A stretch of DNA of 64,000 bases from Actinopolyspora lacussalsi subsp. righensis. Its GTDB lineage: Bacteria; Actinomycetota; Actinomycetes; Mycobacteriales; Pseudonocardiaceae. Positions 9,455 to 19,752 of this stretch are shown piece after piece. Under the pieces are notes generated by a model. It made no database searches, was not told the DNA's origin, and saw only the letters and a program-made list of their open reading frames with translations. The DNA lies in the NCBI RefSeq assembly GCF_900116555.1, contig NZ_FPAT01000001.1, positions 496,001 to 560,000 on the forward strand, given 5' to 3'. Every line of letters begins with the position of its first letter. Position 1 is the first letter of the stretch. A program made the translations under genes and the position numbers.

Positions 9455-9800
9455 CTGCTCCTTGAGCTCGGCAACCGCGGCAGGGACGTCGTCACCGAGC
9501 AGCGTCGAATTGGGCCACGGCAGGGGCTCGGTCAACGTGGTGGAGGAGACGTACTCGCGAGCGCCGTTGAGCGCCTCGTGGAACGGACTCTCCCGGGTGT
9601 TCCAGAAACCGAGGACTTCCTCGTACGCACAGCGCCTCAGCAGGAACCCCGCCGCTGCCGCTCATCTCTTCACCCCACGCCCGCCGCAGGACATCGTCCG
9701 GGTTCGCTTCGGCCCCCGCCGTGGTGTCCTCTTCCGCCCTGCCGGGCCCCTGCACGACACCGTCCAACGTGACGTGGTTGACGACCACGATCCTCGTGAC
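9455..9800 (-). pseudogene. Remnant of dihydrofolate reductase family (RibD C-terminal) protein
   Basis: The minus strand from a GTG at 9800 reads VTRIVVVNHVTLDGVVQGPG, the typical start of RibD-C/dihydrofolate-reductase-family proteins. A frameshift near 9655 moves the match into the frame reading YEEVLGFWNTRESPFHEALN and then LTEPLPWPNSTLLGDDVPAA. The C-terminal half is missing: the frame runs into the LigD remnant at about 9455. Truncated and frameshifted, so not functional. Confidence 0.7.
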
Positions 9801-10349
9801 GCTCCCAGCGAGCCGATGCCCCAACGCAAACTTGTCGTAGTGTTTCCGGCGGTTACCGCCGAAACTGATCTTACAGTCCCGGGGCAACCGGAAATCACAT
9901 CCGAACACGACTCACGAGCCTCCGAGGACGCGTAACAGCGCTCCGCGGGAAGACCCGCGATCCGGGCACCGGAAATGTCAGCATTTTCCGTCAAGAACGG
10001 TTCAGCAACAATGTACCTTCGGCCACCCACCCTGCTGTCCGAAACAACGAATTCTCATCGAAAGGTCACCGCGGAGAGTCAATCGTATCCGAGAATGATG
10101 TGGTCCTCGCCGATCTCAGGACCTTCTCGTGACTCCTCGACTTTCTCCGGGCGGTCACGGTGACATCGCCGTTCCCCGCCCGATTCGTCCACGAGGGCAG
10201 GAACCGGAGCACACTCCGACATATGAGAACTCCCATCCTACAGCGATTTCTCCTGACCAATAGGTGCAAACGCCGGGAAAATCCGGAAACACACCCCACA
10301 GGGTTCGAGTGCTCGCGCACCGGCCTTTGGGGGGCGGTGAACCGGCCGA
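9801..10349. other. Intergenic stretch without recognisable gene
   Basis: Separates the pseudogene scar from the MFS gene, the last gene of the enediyne core operon. Several short open frames exist but none gives a recognisable protein. This is the apparent left border of the biosynthetic cluster. Confidence 0.5.
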
Positions 10350-11855
10350 CTACACCGTCGTGTTGTGCGAGCGGTTCGAGCTCGACTCCGCTGCTCCCTC
10401 CACTCCGACGACATTTCCGGGTGAACGCACCCTGCGATACTGTCGGCCGAGATACCCTGCGAGCCCCGCGCACACCGCCGCCAGGGCGGAGACCGCCACC
10501 AGCACATCCGTGACCGAGGAAACCAGCGCGCCCAAGAGCAGCGGGCCGGACAATCCGCCCAGACGGTTGTAAAGCGACACGGTCCCGGTCATACGGGTAC
10601 GGCTCGCCGCGTCGGCGAGGTCGGCAACGATGGGAAGGAAGATCGCGGCCATGATGTTGACCGCGAACAACGCAGCGGCCAGGACGAATGCGCTAAGCCA
10701 AGTGGACACGGACACCGCACCGCTGGCCGCCAGCCCGAGCAGAAGCACCGCGGTGAAACCCGCTAGTCCAGCCGCGAGGCGCACGGGGCCGAATCTGCGG
10801 TATCCCAGCAGGATCAGTAATGAGCAGGGCAACATGATCACCGAGGCCACGGTCAGCAGGAGATTCGCGGTCGGGATCGGCACACCTCCGGATCGGGCGA
10901 GTGTGGGCACCCAAGTGGTGAGACCAAACGTAAGTACGCCGACCAACAGTGCGTACAAGCGCTGCAGCCCGCCGGAGAACGCCAAGGTGTGCACCGCTGT
11001 CCCGCTTTCGTGCCGCACCTCGTACGAGCGTCGCACCGATCGCTCCGGGATCCACGGCGTCGAGGCTACGAGCAGCATCCCTGTCGGCGCTCCTATCAGC
11101 CACAGTACGCGCCAACCGAAGATCGGTTCCAACCACAGCGCCGATCCGGCCGCCACCAGATAACCGGCCGCGGTGGCGATCACCGAGAGGGCGACCACGA
11201 CCGCTCCCCGGCGTTCCTCCGACGCAGTATCGGACAATACGTTGATCACCAAGGGCGCCAGACCACCGACTGTCACTCCCATCAGTCCACACATGACCAC
11301 GTTGCCTGCGAAGGTCGGCATCGAGCCACACATGCTGGTCGCTGTGAATCCCAGAGTGGCCAACAGGTAGGAAAGGCGAAGACCGATCCGATCCGTGAAA
11401 ACCCTGTACAGCACCGCACCAGTGGCCGTACCCATCAGTCCCGATACCGCCAGCAACGAAGCGGTTTCGGCCTCAAGGCCGTACTCGGCTCGCATACCGG
11501 GAATGACGAATCCCAGCGTGGATGTCTTACTGATATCGATGGTCAGTGCCGCCGTCCCGAGAACGGCTATCACCGCACGTCCGCGACGCCCCACGTGTGC
11601 GACGCTGGCCTGCTGCCGCCCCGATGTGCTCCGGAATGCTCCACCGAGCAGCACGAGAAGCAACCCCACTGGCGCAACGAACATTTCCGGCATCTGTGAC
11701 AACGGCATGCCGTGCAACGGCTGAGACGCCTGTGACACGATCGACTCCGTTGCCGGCATGTCCATGGTGAAGGCAGCGACGAAACCGATTCCGGAGGAGA
11801 TCAGCACGATGGCGGTACCGCACAACAACAGTGCGTTGGCTAATTTCGCGGGCAT
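10350..11855 (-). CDS. MFS transporter with extra N-terminal membrane pair
   Basis: Major facilitator of 501 aa, last gene of the enediyne core block and probably a product exporter. The usual 12-TM MFS fold starts near residue 90 (ALTIDISKTSTLGFVIPGM) and includes an A-like loop (YRVFTDRIGLRLSYLLATLG). It is preceded by about 85 residues with two predicted TM helices (LLLCGTAIVLISSGIGFVAAF and MFVAPVGLLLVLLGG) not seen in standard MFS proteins. I chose the ATG at 11855; a longer frame to 11990 adds 45 residues of low plausibility. The C-terminal tail is hydrophilic. Confidence 0.8.
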   Translation of the reverse strand: MPAKLANALLLCGTAIVLISSGIGFVAAFTMDMPATESIVSQASQPLHGMPLSQMPEMFVAPVGLLLVLLGGAFRSTSGRQQASVAHVGRRGRAVIAVLGTAALTIDISKTSTLGFVIPGMRAEYGLEAETASLLAVSGLMGTATGAVLYRVFTDRIGLRLSYLLATLGFTATSMCGSMPTFAGNVVMCGLMGVTVGGLAPLVINVLSDTASEERRGAVVVALSVIATAAGYLVAAGSALWLEPIFGWRVLWLIGAPTGMLLVASTPWIPERSVRRSYEVRHESGTAVHTLAFSGGLQRLYALLVGVLTFGLTTWVPTLARSGGVPIPTANLLLTVASVIMLPCSLLILLGYRRFGPVRLAAGLAGFTAVLLLGLAASGAVSVSTWLSAFVLAAALFAVNIMAAIFLPIVADLADAASRTRMTGTVSLYNRLGGLSGPLLLGALVSSVTDVLVAVSALAAVCAGLAGYLGRQYRRVRSPGNVVGVEGAAESSSNRSHNTTV

Positions 11856-12311
11856 AACCCGTCCGTTTCCGATTCGATGAAGGCTCTTGTCACGCGATCG
11901 CGCAACAGGGCAGAAGATGATGTGGTCACCGCCACCCGACGACTCGCTCGGTATGGAACGTCGACAAATCCACTGGAAATCGGGATGCAAACCAGACGAA
12001 CACGCGGTTTACCGCTCAGGCGATGCGGTAACAGCGGCCGCGCGGCGAGAACGGCGCCCTCGTTGACCGGACAGACCGACGCCATGTCGAACCACTCATG
12101 ACGCGGAAACCCGTCACGGCGGAGGACCGCGGTGGGCCTCGCACACTGTCACCGGACGCATCTCCCCGAGCAAGTCGTCCTCCTCATCCCCACGAATACG
12201 TGGCCCCAACTCGGCCTGCTCCCGAAACAGGGGCTTTCAGCCGTGGTGCCCACGTCGCACGACCCCGACTTCGTCCGGGTGATCGTCACTGTGTCGGAAC
12301 ATTGTCCGCGC
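11856..12311. other. Gap between flavin reductase and MFS genes
   Basis: About 455 bp with no recognisable coding sequence. Both flanking genes are on the minus strand, so it could hold a separate promoter for the exporter. No clear hairpin noticed. Confidence 0.4.
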
Positions 12312-12890
12312 TCACAGTGCGGACCTCCTGTCGGGTGCGTCGATCAGGTGGTACTGACCGCCGCAGAACAGCAACGCCCGCGAGTCGTTACCGCGGATCG
12401 AGCTCAGCACCTCCCCGAGGAAGATCGAATGGTCACCACCGCCGTACACATCGACCAGCTCGCACTCCAGCCACGCCAACGATCCTTCCAACAGTGGCGC
12501 ATCGGTGTGCGGGCCGCGACGACAATCGACCCCGTCGAACTGGGCAAGCCCGCGCGGTCGTCCTCGGTCGGCGAAGTACCGGGCGAGATCCCGCTGCTCA
12601 TCCGCGAGTATCGAGACCGCGAACGACCCCGCCGAGGTGATCGACTCGTGCATTCGCGCCGTCCGGGAAACGCAGCACATCACCAGCGGCGGCTCCAGCG
12701 AGACCGAGTTGAATGCGTTGGCGGTCATGCCGTGCCCGTACTCGCCACCCGCTGTGAGCACGGTCACACCGGTTGCGAACCGGGACATGACATCGCGCAG
12801 CGAGGTTTGCGCGGAGAACCGCTGATCCCGCCGTGCGGGCGTCGTCGGCGTCTGCACCGCGCGGTCTGTACCACGATCATTAATGTGCAC
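12312..12890 (-). CDS. Flavin reductase (SgcE6-type)
   Basis: NAD(P)H:flavin oxidoreductase of the HpaC-like FMN-binding split-barrel family, 192 aa. Motifs include the start of the fold FATGVTVLTA, GMTANAFNSVSLEPPLVM and the closing HSIFLGEV. It would supply reduced FAD/FMN to two-component monooxygenases; the window has an HpaB/SgcC-type hydroxylase and two acyl-CoA-dehydrogenase-fold oxygenases that need it. In C-1027 biosynthesis SgcE6 serves SgcC. It starts 12 bp after the thioesterase gene, so probably co-transcribed with the PKS. Confidence 0.9.
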   Translation of the reverse strand: MHINDRGTDRAVQTPTTPARRDQRFSAQTSLRDVMSRFATGVTVLTAGGEYGHGMTANAFNSVSLEPPLVMCCVSRTARMHESITSAGSFAVSILADEQRDLARYFADRGRPRGLAQFDGVDCRRGPHTDAPLLEGSLAWLECELVDVYGGGDHSIFLGEVLSSIRGNDSRALLFCGGQYHLIDAPDRRSAL

Positions 12891-12902
12891 GTTGTCCTCC
12901 GT

Positions 12903-13370
12903 CTAAGTCCTGCCGCTGCGCACTGCGCTCACTGATTGCGGCGCGACCTCGATATACGGTGTCAGCGCTGCGCGCAGCTCCTCAGGCACGCGCGCGGGCA
13001 CGGTGTTGGTGTTCGGGCCTCGCATACAGGCGATGCGCTGCCGTCCCCGAGCGGCGAGAGTCTCGACCGAACCGTCGAGGTGCACGTAGTCGAAGACGAA
13101 CTGGACCTGCGTTTGGGTCAGCTCTTCCAGCCGCATTCGGATGGACAGCTCGTCGAACGCGGTGATCTCGGCGAAGAACTCGCACTCGACCCTGAGCGTG
13201 AACAGCTTCAGGTCGCCACGCACGTCCGCGAGCACACCCGGAGCCTTCTCCTTGAGGAACATCTCTCGACAACGTCCCTGCCAGCGCAGATAGTTCACGT
13301 AATAGACGTTGCCGACCAGATTGGTCTCCTCGAAGCCGACGGTGTGCTGAATCTCGTAGTAGTCCCCCAC
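12903..13370 (-). CDS. Enediyne thioesterase (E10/TEBC-type, hotdog fold)
   Basis: Hotdog-fold acyl-ACP thioesterase of 155 aa that releases the polyene made by the enediyne PKS. It has the family start YYEIQHTVGFEETNLVGNVY and YYVNYLRWQGRCREMFL. As in CalE7 and DynE7, the usual catalytic acidic Asp is replaced (Asn in TNLVGNVYY). I chose the GTG at 13370: it follows the PKS stop by one base and has GAGGAGG within the PKS end as ribosome binding site. One of the five signature genes of all enediyne clusters. Confidence 0.93.
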   Translation of the reverse strand: MGDYYEIQHTVGFEETNLVGNVYYVNYLRWQGRCREMFLKEKAPGVLADVRGDLKLFTLRVECEFFAEITAFDELSIRMRLEELTQTQVQFVFDYVHLDGSVETLAARGRQRIACMRGPNTNTVPARVPEELRAALTPYIEVAPQSVSAVRSGRT

Positions 13371-13371
13371 C

Positions 13372-16300
13372 TCAGTCCTCCTCTCCCGCGAGTACGGCGA
13401 ACACCACCGGCTCGCGCCTGTCATTGACGGTCGTCACCCAGGTCGCGATCCGCGAGTCACCGGCCGACAGCGACACCCAACCGTCAGAGTGGACGCGGTC
13501 GAGGCTGACGGCCTGGGTCATAGCTCCGGTCTTGCGGAGGCACTCCATGACACTCCAGACCCTGGTGCCTGCCACCGTGACGGAATCACCGCACTCCTCG
13601 ATCAGCAGATCGCGGACAGCCAGTAGCTCGGGGCCGAGCAGACCCGCCCAGTCCTCGGTCCCACGTTCGACTGCTTCCTGAACATCGCAGGCCAGACGGC
13701 TCGAACCGGCTACGACCAGAGTCAGCCCCGCACCGTGCGAGGCCGACACCTCGTGATCGTCGGCTTCCGGTTTTCCGTCCGGGCGGTAGCGCAACCGCAA
13801 CGGTCTGCCCACAGCCCTACTGACAGCGAGCTCGGTCCGTACCCTCCGATCCGCGGTCGTCCCCCCGTCGCTGTCGTCCGGGTCCGGTTCGACGACCACC
13901 GAACGACTGCCGCCGAGCACCCGTTCCAGCTCGCGCTCGAGGTGGGAACCGAGCAGGACAGGAACCCACGGTCCGGCGCCGTCACGCTTGCGGACGGCCC
14001 GAAGGGTCAACCCCTCCCAACGCTCCACCAGCGCACCGGACGGATCACGGACATCCAGATCATAGGTATAGCTGTCCCCCTCCTGGGAGCGTTCACGCGC
14101 GTCGAGTAGGAGGTGATCGGTGTCCTGATCGGATGATTCGGCCAGATACAGCCTGGCTATACTCTGCGGCAGCAGAGTGGCGTCGGGCACGCAGCACTGG
14201 ATGGCATGCATCATGGCGTCCCGGATGCCGGGGTCGGCCAGTACCTTTTCCTGTGGCAGGAAGGACGCGAACCAACTTTCCTGTGCTTTCGTCGAGATCT
14301 CGGCCACCGCATGCCGCGCGTTGATCCGCCGGTACGCCGCGAGCCGTTGGAATCTCTTGCCCTGGAACAGCACATTGCCGTAGAGCTCGGCGGCCGGATC
14401 GATCGGGACGGCGGGCAGTTCAGTACCGGACTCGACACGGGCGCCGAGTGCGTCCGGTTGCGGGAATCGGAGTCTGGCTCTGAAGTGGTCGGCGCTGAAA
14501 CCGGTCTCGGAACTACGCACCACCACGTCGACAGTCCCGACGTCTTGAGCCAGTGCGGCCAGCCTGATGGTGGTCGTACCATCGGGTGGTACGACCACCG
14601 GACGCAGGAATTCCGCATTCTCCAACAACGGCGGCCCCTGTTGACCGGTTACCGCCACGGCGATCTGGGTCATCGCTTCCATCCCCATCACGGCCGGAAA
14701 CAGAAGCTCGCGGTCCAGCAGGTGATCGGCCAGGTAAGGATCGCTGCCGTCCGACAGCTCCACCTCGGTGACGAGCTCGATACCGGGATAGTGCACAAGA
14801 GCGCGGTCCACGAAACGTCGCAACGGCAGTTCGCACCGCTGCTGCGGCAATGTACTCAGTCCCGAAGTTCGACCACTGATCACCAGCACCGGACCGGCGT
14901 CCGGATGACCGAGGACCTGCCGCATCACCTCGATACCACTTTCAGTGGAGATCGGCGTGATACCGTCCCGTTTGAGCGTCTCCACAACGCCGAGGCGCTC
15001 TCCCATACCGGCTCCGGACCACACCGACCACTCGAGTGCCAACGCCCGAGCTCGCGGATGTTCGTGCTGGAACCTCCGCGTCAACTCGCTCATCCAATCG
15101 TTGGCGGTGGCATAGTGCGCCTCACCACTCAGACCAGACCGTCCGATAATGCTGCCGAAGGTCACGAGCAGCTTGATCCGATCCTGATCGACCGCCGACA
15201 ACACCGTCCGCAATCCGGTCACTTTGGGTTTCAGCGTCGCCCGGAACGCGTCTTCGGTGAGATTGGACAGTGCGGCAGGCTCGTTGCGACCCGCACCGTG
15301 CAGCACCGCGGTCACCGGGCCGAGCTCTCCACGAATCCGCTCGACCACAGCGGTTACCTGTTCCGGAGAAGTCACATCGGCGCGCTCGTAACGATAGTCC
15401 ACACCGGCCTGTGCCACCCGTTTCAGGTTCGCCGCGAGTTCGGAATCCTCCTCGGGGGAGGCGCGGCCCAGCAGCGCCAGTTTCGCGTGCGACTCCTTCG
15501 CGATGGTCAGAGCACACTCCGCTGTAATGCCCTTGCCACCTCCGGTCACCAGCAGGACGTCGTCCTCTCCCAACGGGGACGGATCCGGCGAGGAAGAAAC
15601 GGGCAAAGTGTTGAGCACGGGTACGCGGCGTGTCAACCTCCCATCGTAATGCGCTTCGGCGAAATCGGTGGTGGCGGCGACCTCCTGCACCACCCTCGAC
15701 ACCAGTTCGTCGACCGTTTTCCCGTCATCGGGCTCGACCTCGGCGAACCGCACGATCGTGGTACGAACCGAGGGGTCCTCCAGTCGCAACGTCTTCGCTA
15801 GGCCTGCCGCTCCGATCTCCTGCTGGACCACGACGAACCTGGTACCAGCCGGGGCGGCCGCAACGGCGCGACCGGCGTCGAGGAACAATCCCGCGTGACT
15901 CTCGTCGCACTCGGCTGGCAGGCACAGCAGCACCCCGTCCCCCACTCCAGCACCTCTCAGAGCCGCGCGAAGTGGTTCGGCCAACGGATGTCCAGGGGTC
16001 GCGAAAACCGTCCAGTCGCACACATCCGAACCGCTGCCGATGTCGACCGCCGGGAGTTCCACCTCAAGGTGGTCCAGGGTGAACGGACGGGTCCACGGTG
16101 CCACCCCCGGAACCTCGCCACCGACCGAGTCCGCGCCCTGCGTGCCCTCGCCCGCGGTCTCGGCGAGCTCGTCCAGCATCTTCGCGAGCTCACCGAGTTG
16201 GACAGTGGCGAAGTTGGGCATCGCCTCCAGAGCTGGACGCCCGAGAGCGCGAGTCGCCTCGTTCACGAGCTGGCCGACCGTGATGGAGCTGAGGTGCAGG

Positions 16301-19221
16301 TCGTCCAACGGGTTCGTATCGGCGGTGATCGTTTCCAGCGGTAGTTCCACCTTGTCCGCGGCCAGCTTGCGAAGCAGCTCAAGAGTGGCCTCGGAACCGC
16401 TGGTGTCCGAGCCGAGAGTCGCGGTGACCGTCTCATCCTCGTCGTGCGTGCTCGCTATCGGACCGGAACTCTCCCCGAGACCCGCCTCGGTCTCCGGAGC
16501 GGATTCGCACGGGTTGGCCAGGAAGGTCATGTCGCCGTCCAGGGACAACGGACGAACGACCCTACCGCCGAAAAGTTCCGTGGTGTTCACCGACGCTCCC
16601 AACGCGAACGCCGCGCCGAGCACCCCGAGCAGAGGAGTCAGTGATTCACTGTCGGTATCGACCGAGAGCACGGGTTTACCGGGAGCGATCTCGGCCATCA
16701 GACCGGCCAGCACCCTGCCGGGACCGGCCTCGATCACCAGGTCGGCCGTCTCCGCGGCACTGGACGCCGCTTCACGGAATCGCACCGGCTGCAACACCTG
16801 GTTTTGCAGCAGTGCCCGCAGGTCTTCCGCAGTATGCAGCACATCACCCGTGACGGTCGAAACCACCGGCCGGACCAACTGCTCGAAATCGAATTCGGCC
16901 AATCGTTCCGACATCGCCGCCGCAGCCGGTTCAACGGCACTCGAGTGGAACGCGTGCGAAACGTTGATCCGGATCGCCTGGATACCGGCGGAACGCGCTT
17001 TCGCGCACACGCGGTCGACCTCGTCGGCAGGCCCTGAGATCACGGTCTGCTTCGGTCCGTTGTAACCGGCGATCACCACATCCTCGTCGGCCATGAATTC
17101 GCCGGTGACTTCCGGAGTCGCGGCGATTCCGGCCATAGCGCCACCGCCCCGACTCGCCTCGGCCATGATCGCGCCGCGTATGCCGGCCAGCCGCAGCACT
17201 CGTGACTCGTCCATAGCCCCACCCCAGTGCAGGGCGGTGAGCTCTCCGAGACTGTGCCCCACGGCAGTATCGGCCTCGATGCCGAGACCACGCAGTACTC
17301 GCAAAGCCGCCAAGGAGCCGGTGACGATGCGCGGCTGCGCGACCTCGGTCGCTACCTGATCACCTTCGGCAGGTAGTCCGGCCGACCGGAAAACCTCCTC
17401 CGCGGCGGGAAACCGGCGCCGGATCGCACCGACCACACCGTGCCCTGATCCCTGGCCGGGGAACAAGTAGGCGATCCGCGGGGCCGTCGAACGGTGGTCG
17501 AGGAAAATCCCCTCCCCGGGGGAGAACACGCTCTCTTCACCGCTGTCGAGCCGTTGGAGCAATCGGTCGAGTTTACGTTGCGCGTCGTCGGGAGTGCTCA
17601 CCACGAGCGCGGCGCGCACCGGCTTCCCGGAGAGTTCGCGGGACAGCGTGCCCGCCAGATCAGTCAGCTCGGCCTGCGCCAGTTTCCCGGCAAAACCCAT
17701 CAACCGTACGAGATCTTCGCGCAGCTGGGCCCTATCGTCGGCGTCCAGCAACAGCAACTCGGCATCCTGACGGCCGTGAACCAACCGCACTGCGCGCGTA
17801 TCGAGTTCGTTCCTGCGCGTGGTGTTGGGGGCTTCTTCGATAGCGACGTGCGTGTTGATACCACCGAACCCCATGGCCGAGACCCCGGCGCGCATCGGCT
17901 CATCACCCGGCCACGGCTCGGCTCGACTCGGCACGTACACGGCCGCCTCGTCGTCGAGCAGCAGCGGATGAGGAGTGTGGTGTCCCGTCGCCGGCGGTAT
18001 CACCTGGTGGTGCACGGCGAGGGCTGCCTTGATCAAGCCCGCTACACCAGCCGCGGCCTTGGTGTGGCCGAAGTTGCCCTTGACCGTGCTCAGCGCCGCC
18101 CGCCGAGACATGGCATCCTCGTCACGGCGAGCCGACGACAACGCTTCGATCTCGGTGGCATCACCGATCGCGGTGCCCGTTCCGTGCCCCTCGAAGTAGG
18201 ACACCGTCTCCAGGCCGTACCCCGCACGCTCATAGGCGCGCTGTAGCGCGAGTCGGTGCCCGCTCGCCTCCGGACGGGTGATACCGCCCTTGCCGTCGGA
18301 TGAGACCCCCCAACCGGTAATAGACGTGTAGATGCGGGAACCACTCGCCAGCGCATCCCGCTCACGCATCATCACCAGCATCCCAGATCCCTCACCGGGC
18401 CAGAAGCCGTTCGAATCGCGGTCGTAGACCTTCATCTCATCGGTGGCCAACGCACCGGTCTTGGCGAAACCGATGACCTCGAACGGGTCGATCGACAGAT
18501 CGACCCCTCCGGCGATGGCGACGTCGATGTCGCCCTCCGCCAGGGCGTTGGCCGCTGTGCTCACCGACAACAGCGAGGAGGAGCAGGCACCGTCCACGGT
18601 GTAGCCACCTCCGCTGAGGTCGAAGTGATTGCAGATCCTGCCCGCGATGGTGTTGGCGAGCCCCCCTGCGAGCGTGTCTTCGTTGATCTCGGGAAACGGC
18701 GCCTTGTACCGCCCTTCGAGATCCCGCAGAAAAGCGGCCGTCTCATCGTCGTCCCATCCGCTATCGGCAAGCGCGGCGGCTACGGTGCGGCGCACGTACG
18801 GCCACCGCAGTCGCATCACGTTCGCACGAGAGAACTCACCCGTCAGGCTGTTGCCGAGCACGACGCCGGTGGACCGCCTCGGCAGCCCCTCCCCGTCAGC
18901 GAACCCGGCATCGGCCAACGCGGAGGAGGCCACATCGAGTGCGAGCCAGTGTGTCTGGTCCGTCACTCGATAGGTGCTGCCAGCGACCTTGTACTTGACA
19001 CGATCGAACTCGAAGTCCCGCAGTACCGCCGCCTTCTCCGTGTAGAACCGGTCCGGTGCCTCCGGATCCGGAGACCAGTAGTCCTCACGGTTCATCCGCT
19101 CGTCGGGCAATTTCCGGAAAGCTCGACGACCGGCCAGCACGTTCTCCCAGAACTGTTCGGAGGAAGCAGCGTCGGGGTACTTGAGTCCGATACCGATAAT
19201 TGCTATCCGCTCACTGCTCAT
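13372..19221 (-). CDS. Iterative type I enediyne polyketide synthase (PKSE)
   Basis: Enediyne PKS of 1949 aa that builds the linear polyene precursor from malonyl-CoA. Domain order: KS about 1-470 (Cys in VDGACSSSLL; His in EGHGTGT and GNFGHTKAAAG), AT about 590-880 (LFPGQGSGHG, VGHSLGELTAL), ACP about 960-1040 (carrier Ser in LHLSSITVGQ), KR about 1170-1370 (VLLVTGGGKGIT), DH about 1440-1700 (YLADHLLDRELLFPAVMGME), and an integrated phosphopantetheinyl transferase from about 1770. Size and order match SgcE/CalE8-type PKSEs. I chose ATG 19221 over GTG 19230. It is followed one base later by the thioesterase. Confidence 0.97.
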   Translation of the reverse strand: MSSERIAIIGIGLKYPDAASSEQFWENVLAGRRAFRKLPDERMNREDYWSPDPEAPDRFYTEKAAVLRDFEFDRVKYKVAGSTYRVTDQTHWLALDVASSALADAGFADGEGLPRRSTGVVLGNSLTGEFSRANVMRLRWPYVRRTVAAALADSGWDDDETAAFLRDLEGRYKAPFPEINEDTLAGGLANTIAGRICNHFDLSGGGYTVDGACSSSLLSVSTAANALAEGDIDVAIAGGVDLSIDPFEVIGFAKTGALATDEMKVYDRDSNGFWPGEGSGMLVMMRERDALASGSRIYTSITGWGVSSDGKGGITRPEASGHRLALQRAYERAGYGLETVSYFEGHGTGTAIGDATEIEALSSARRDEDAMSRRAALSTVKGNFGHTKAAAGVAGLIKAALAVHHQVIPPATGHHTPHPLLLDDEAAVYVPSRAEPWPGDEPMRAGVSAMGFGGINTHVAIEEAPNTTRRNELDTRAVRLVHGRQDAELLLLDADDRAQLREDLVRLMGFAGKLAQAELTDLAGTLSRELSGKPVRAALVVSTPDDAQRKLDRLLQRLDSGEESVFSPGEGIFLDHRSTAPRIAYLFPGQGSGHGVVGAIRRRFPAAEEVFRSAGLPAEGDQVATEVAQPRIVTGSLAALRVLRGLGIEADTAVGHSLGELTALHWGGAMDESRVLRLAGIRGAIMAEASRGGGAMAGIAATPEVTGEFMADEDVVIAGYNGPKQTVISGPADEVDRVCAKARSAGIQAIRINVSHAFHSSAVEPAAAAMSERLAEFDFEQLVRPVVSTVTGDVLHTAEDLRALLQNQVLQPVRFREAASSAAETADLVIEAGPGRVLAGLMAEIAPGKPVLSVDTDSESLTPLLGVLGAAFALGASVNTTELFGGRVVRPLSLDGDMTFLANPCESAPETEAGLGESSGPIASTHDEDETVTATLGSDTSGSEATLELLRKLAADKVELPLETITADTNPLDDLHLSSITVGQLVNEATRALGRPALEAMPNFATVQLGELAKMLDELAETAGEGTQGADSVGGEVPGVAPWTRPFTLDHLEVELPAVDIGSGSDVCDWTVFATPGHPLAEPLRAALRGAGVGDGVLLCLPAECDESHAGLFLDAGRAVAAAPAGTRFVVVQQEIGAAGLAKTLRLEDPSVRTTIVRFAEVEPDDGKTVDELVSRVVQEVAATTDFAEAHYDGRLTRRVPVLNTLPVSSSPDPSPLGEDDVLLVTGGGKGITAECALTIAKESHAKLALLGRASPEEDSELAANLKRVAQAGVDYRYERADVTSPEQVTAVVERIRGELGPVTAVLHGAGRNEPAALSNLTEDAFRATLKPKVTGLRTVLSAVDQDRIKLLVTFGSIIGRSGLSGEAHYATANDWMSELTRRFQHEHPRARALALEWSVWSGAGMGERLGVVETLKRDGITPISTESGIEVMRQVLGHPDAGPVLVISGRTSGLSTLPQQRCELPLRRFVDRALVHYPGIELVTEVELSDGSDPYLADHLLDRELLFPAVMGMEAMTQIAVAVTGQQGPPLLENAEFLRPVVVPPDGTTTIRLAALAQDVGTVDVVVRSSETGFSADHFRARLRFPQPDALGARVESGTELPAVPIDPAAELYGNVLFQGKRFQRLAAYRRINARHAVAEISTKAQESWFASFLPQEKVLADPGIRDAMMHAIQCCVPDATLLPQSIARLYLAESSDQDTDHLLLDARERSQEGDSYTYDLDVRDPSGALVERWEGLTLRAVRKRDGAGPWVPVLLGSHLERELERVLGGSRSVVVEPDPDDSDGGTTADRRVRTELAVSRAVGRPLRLRYRPDGKPEADDHEVSASHGAGLTLVVAGSSRLACDVQEAVERGTEDWAGLLGPELLAVRDLLIEECGDSVTVAGTRVWSVMECLRKTGAMTQAVSLDRVHSDGWVSLSAGDSRIATWVTTVNDRREPVVFAVLAGEED

Positions 19222-19752
19222 ACCAACCACCGAATCCCACGGACAGGCACTGAATTACAGTCAATCGTTGCCAAACACGGTTCATAAAGCCACACCCCCG
19301 CGTCAAACACCTTTTCGGCATCCCGACAACCTCGGGAGATTTCCAGTCATCACCAATTCCAAGATATTTCACGGCCACACTTCGCCGCCCCCCGATTTTT
19401 CGAACCACGGACAAACCACCACCTCGCCGAACCGACGAAGCAGGTGATCGACTTCGTACTCTTGGAACTCGATCCCATCGCCCCCCTCCGCTACTACCAC
19501 CTCCCCACGTCGCACCACCGATCAACACAAAAAATTTTCTCGACCCCTCCAAGCCAAAATTTAATTTTGAAATCAGAGGCCGTCATCACTCACTCCGAAC
19601 ACCCGAAAATCCCGAAGCCGGAGGATCGCGGCGCCCGCAGTAGAGGTTGACATCCCGCTTTCACGCTCGATCCGACAACGACGCGTCACGGAAGTGTTCG
19701 CTTCCGAGTACTGGTACCACTCCCCTGCCGAGAGCGGACGTCTCCCCGTCGG
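19222..19752. other. AT-rich gap upstream of the PKSE gene
   Basis: About 530 bp with no recognisable gene, much lower in GC than its flanks around 19530-19590. It probably contains the PKSE promoter, since the upstream minus-strand gene ends at 19753. No specific -35/-10 pair can be assigned with confidence. Confidence 0.5.

Noticed and set aside
12936-13427. Plus-strand frame opposite the thioesterase gene
   Set aside because: Antisense shadow of the thioesterase, which has clear motifs.
14206-15801. 531-codon plus-strand frame within PKSE
   Set aside because: Antisense shadow; the PKSE frame carries all catalytic motifs.
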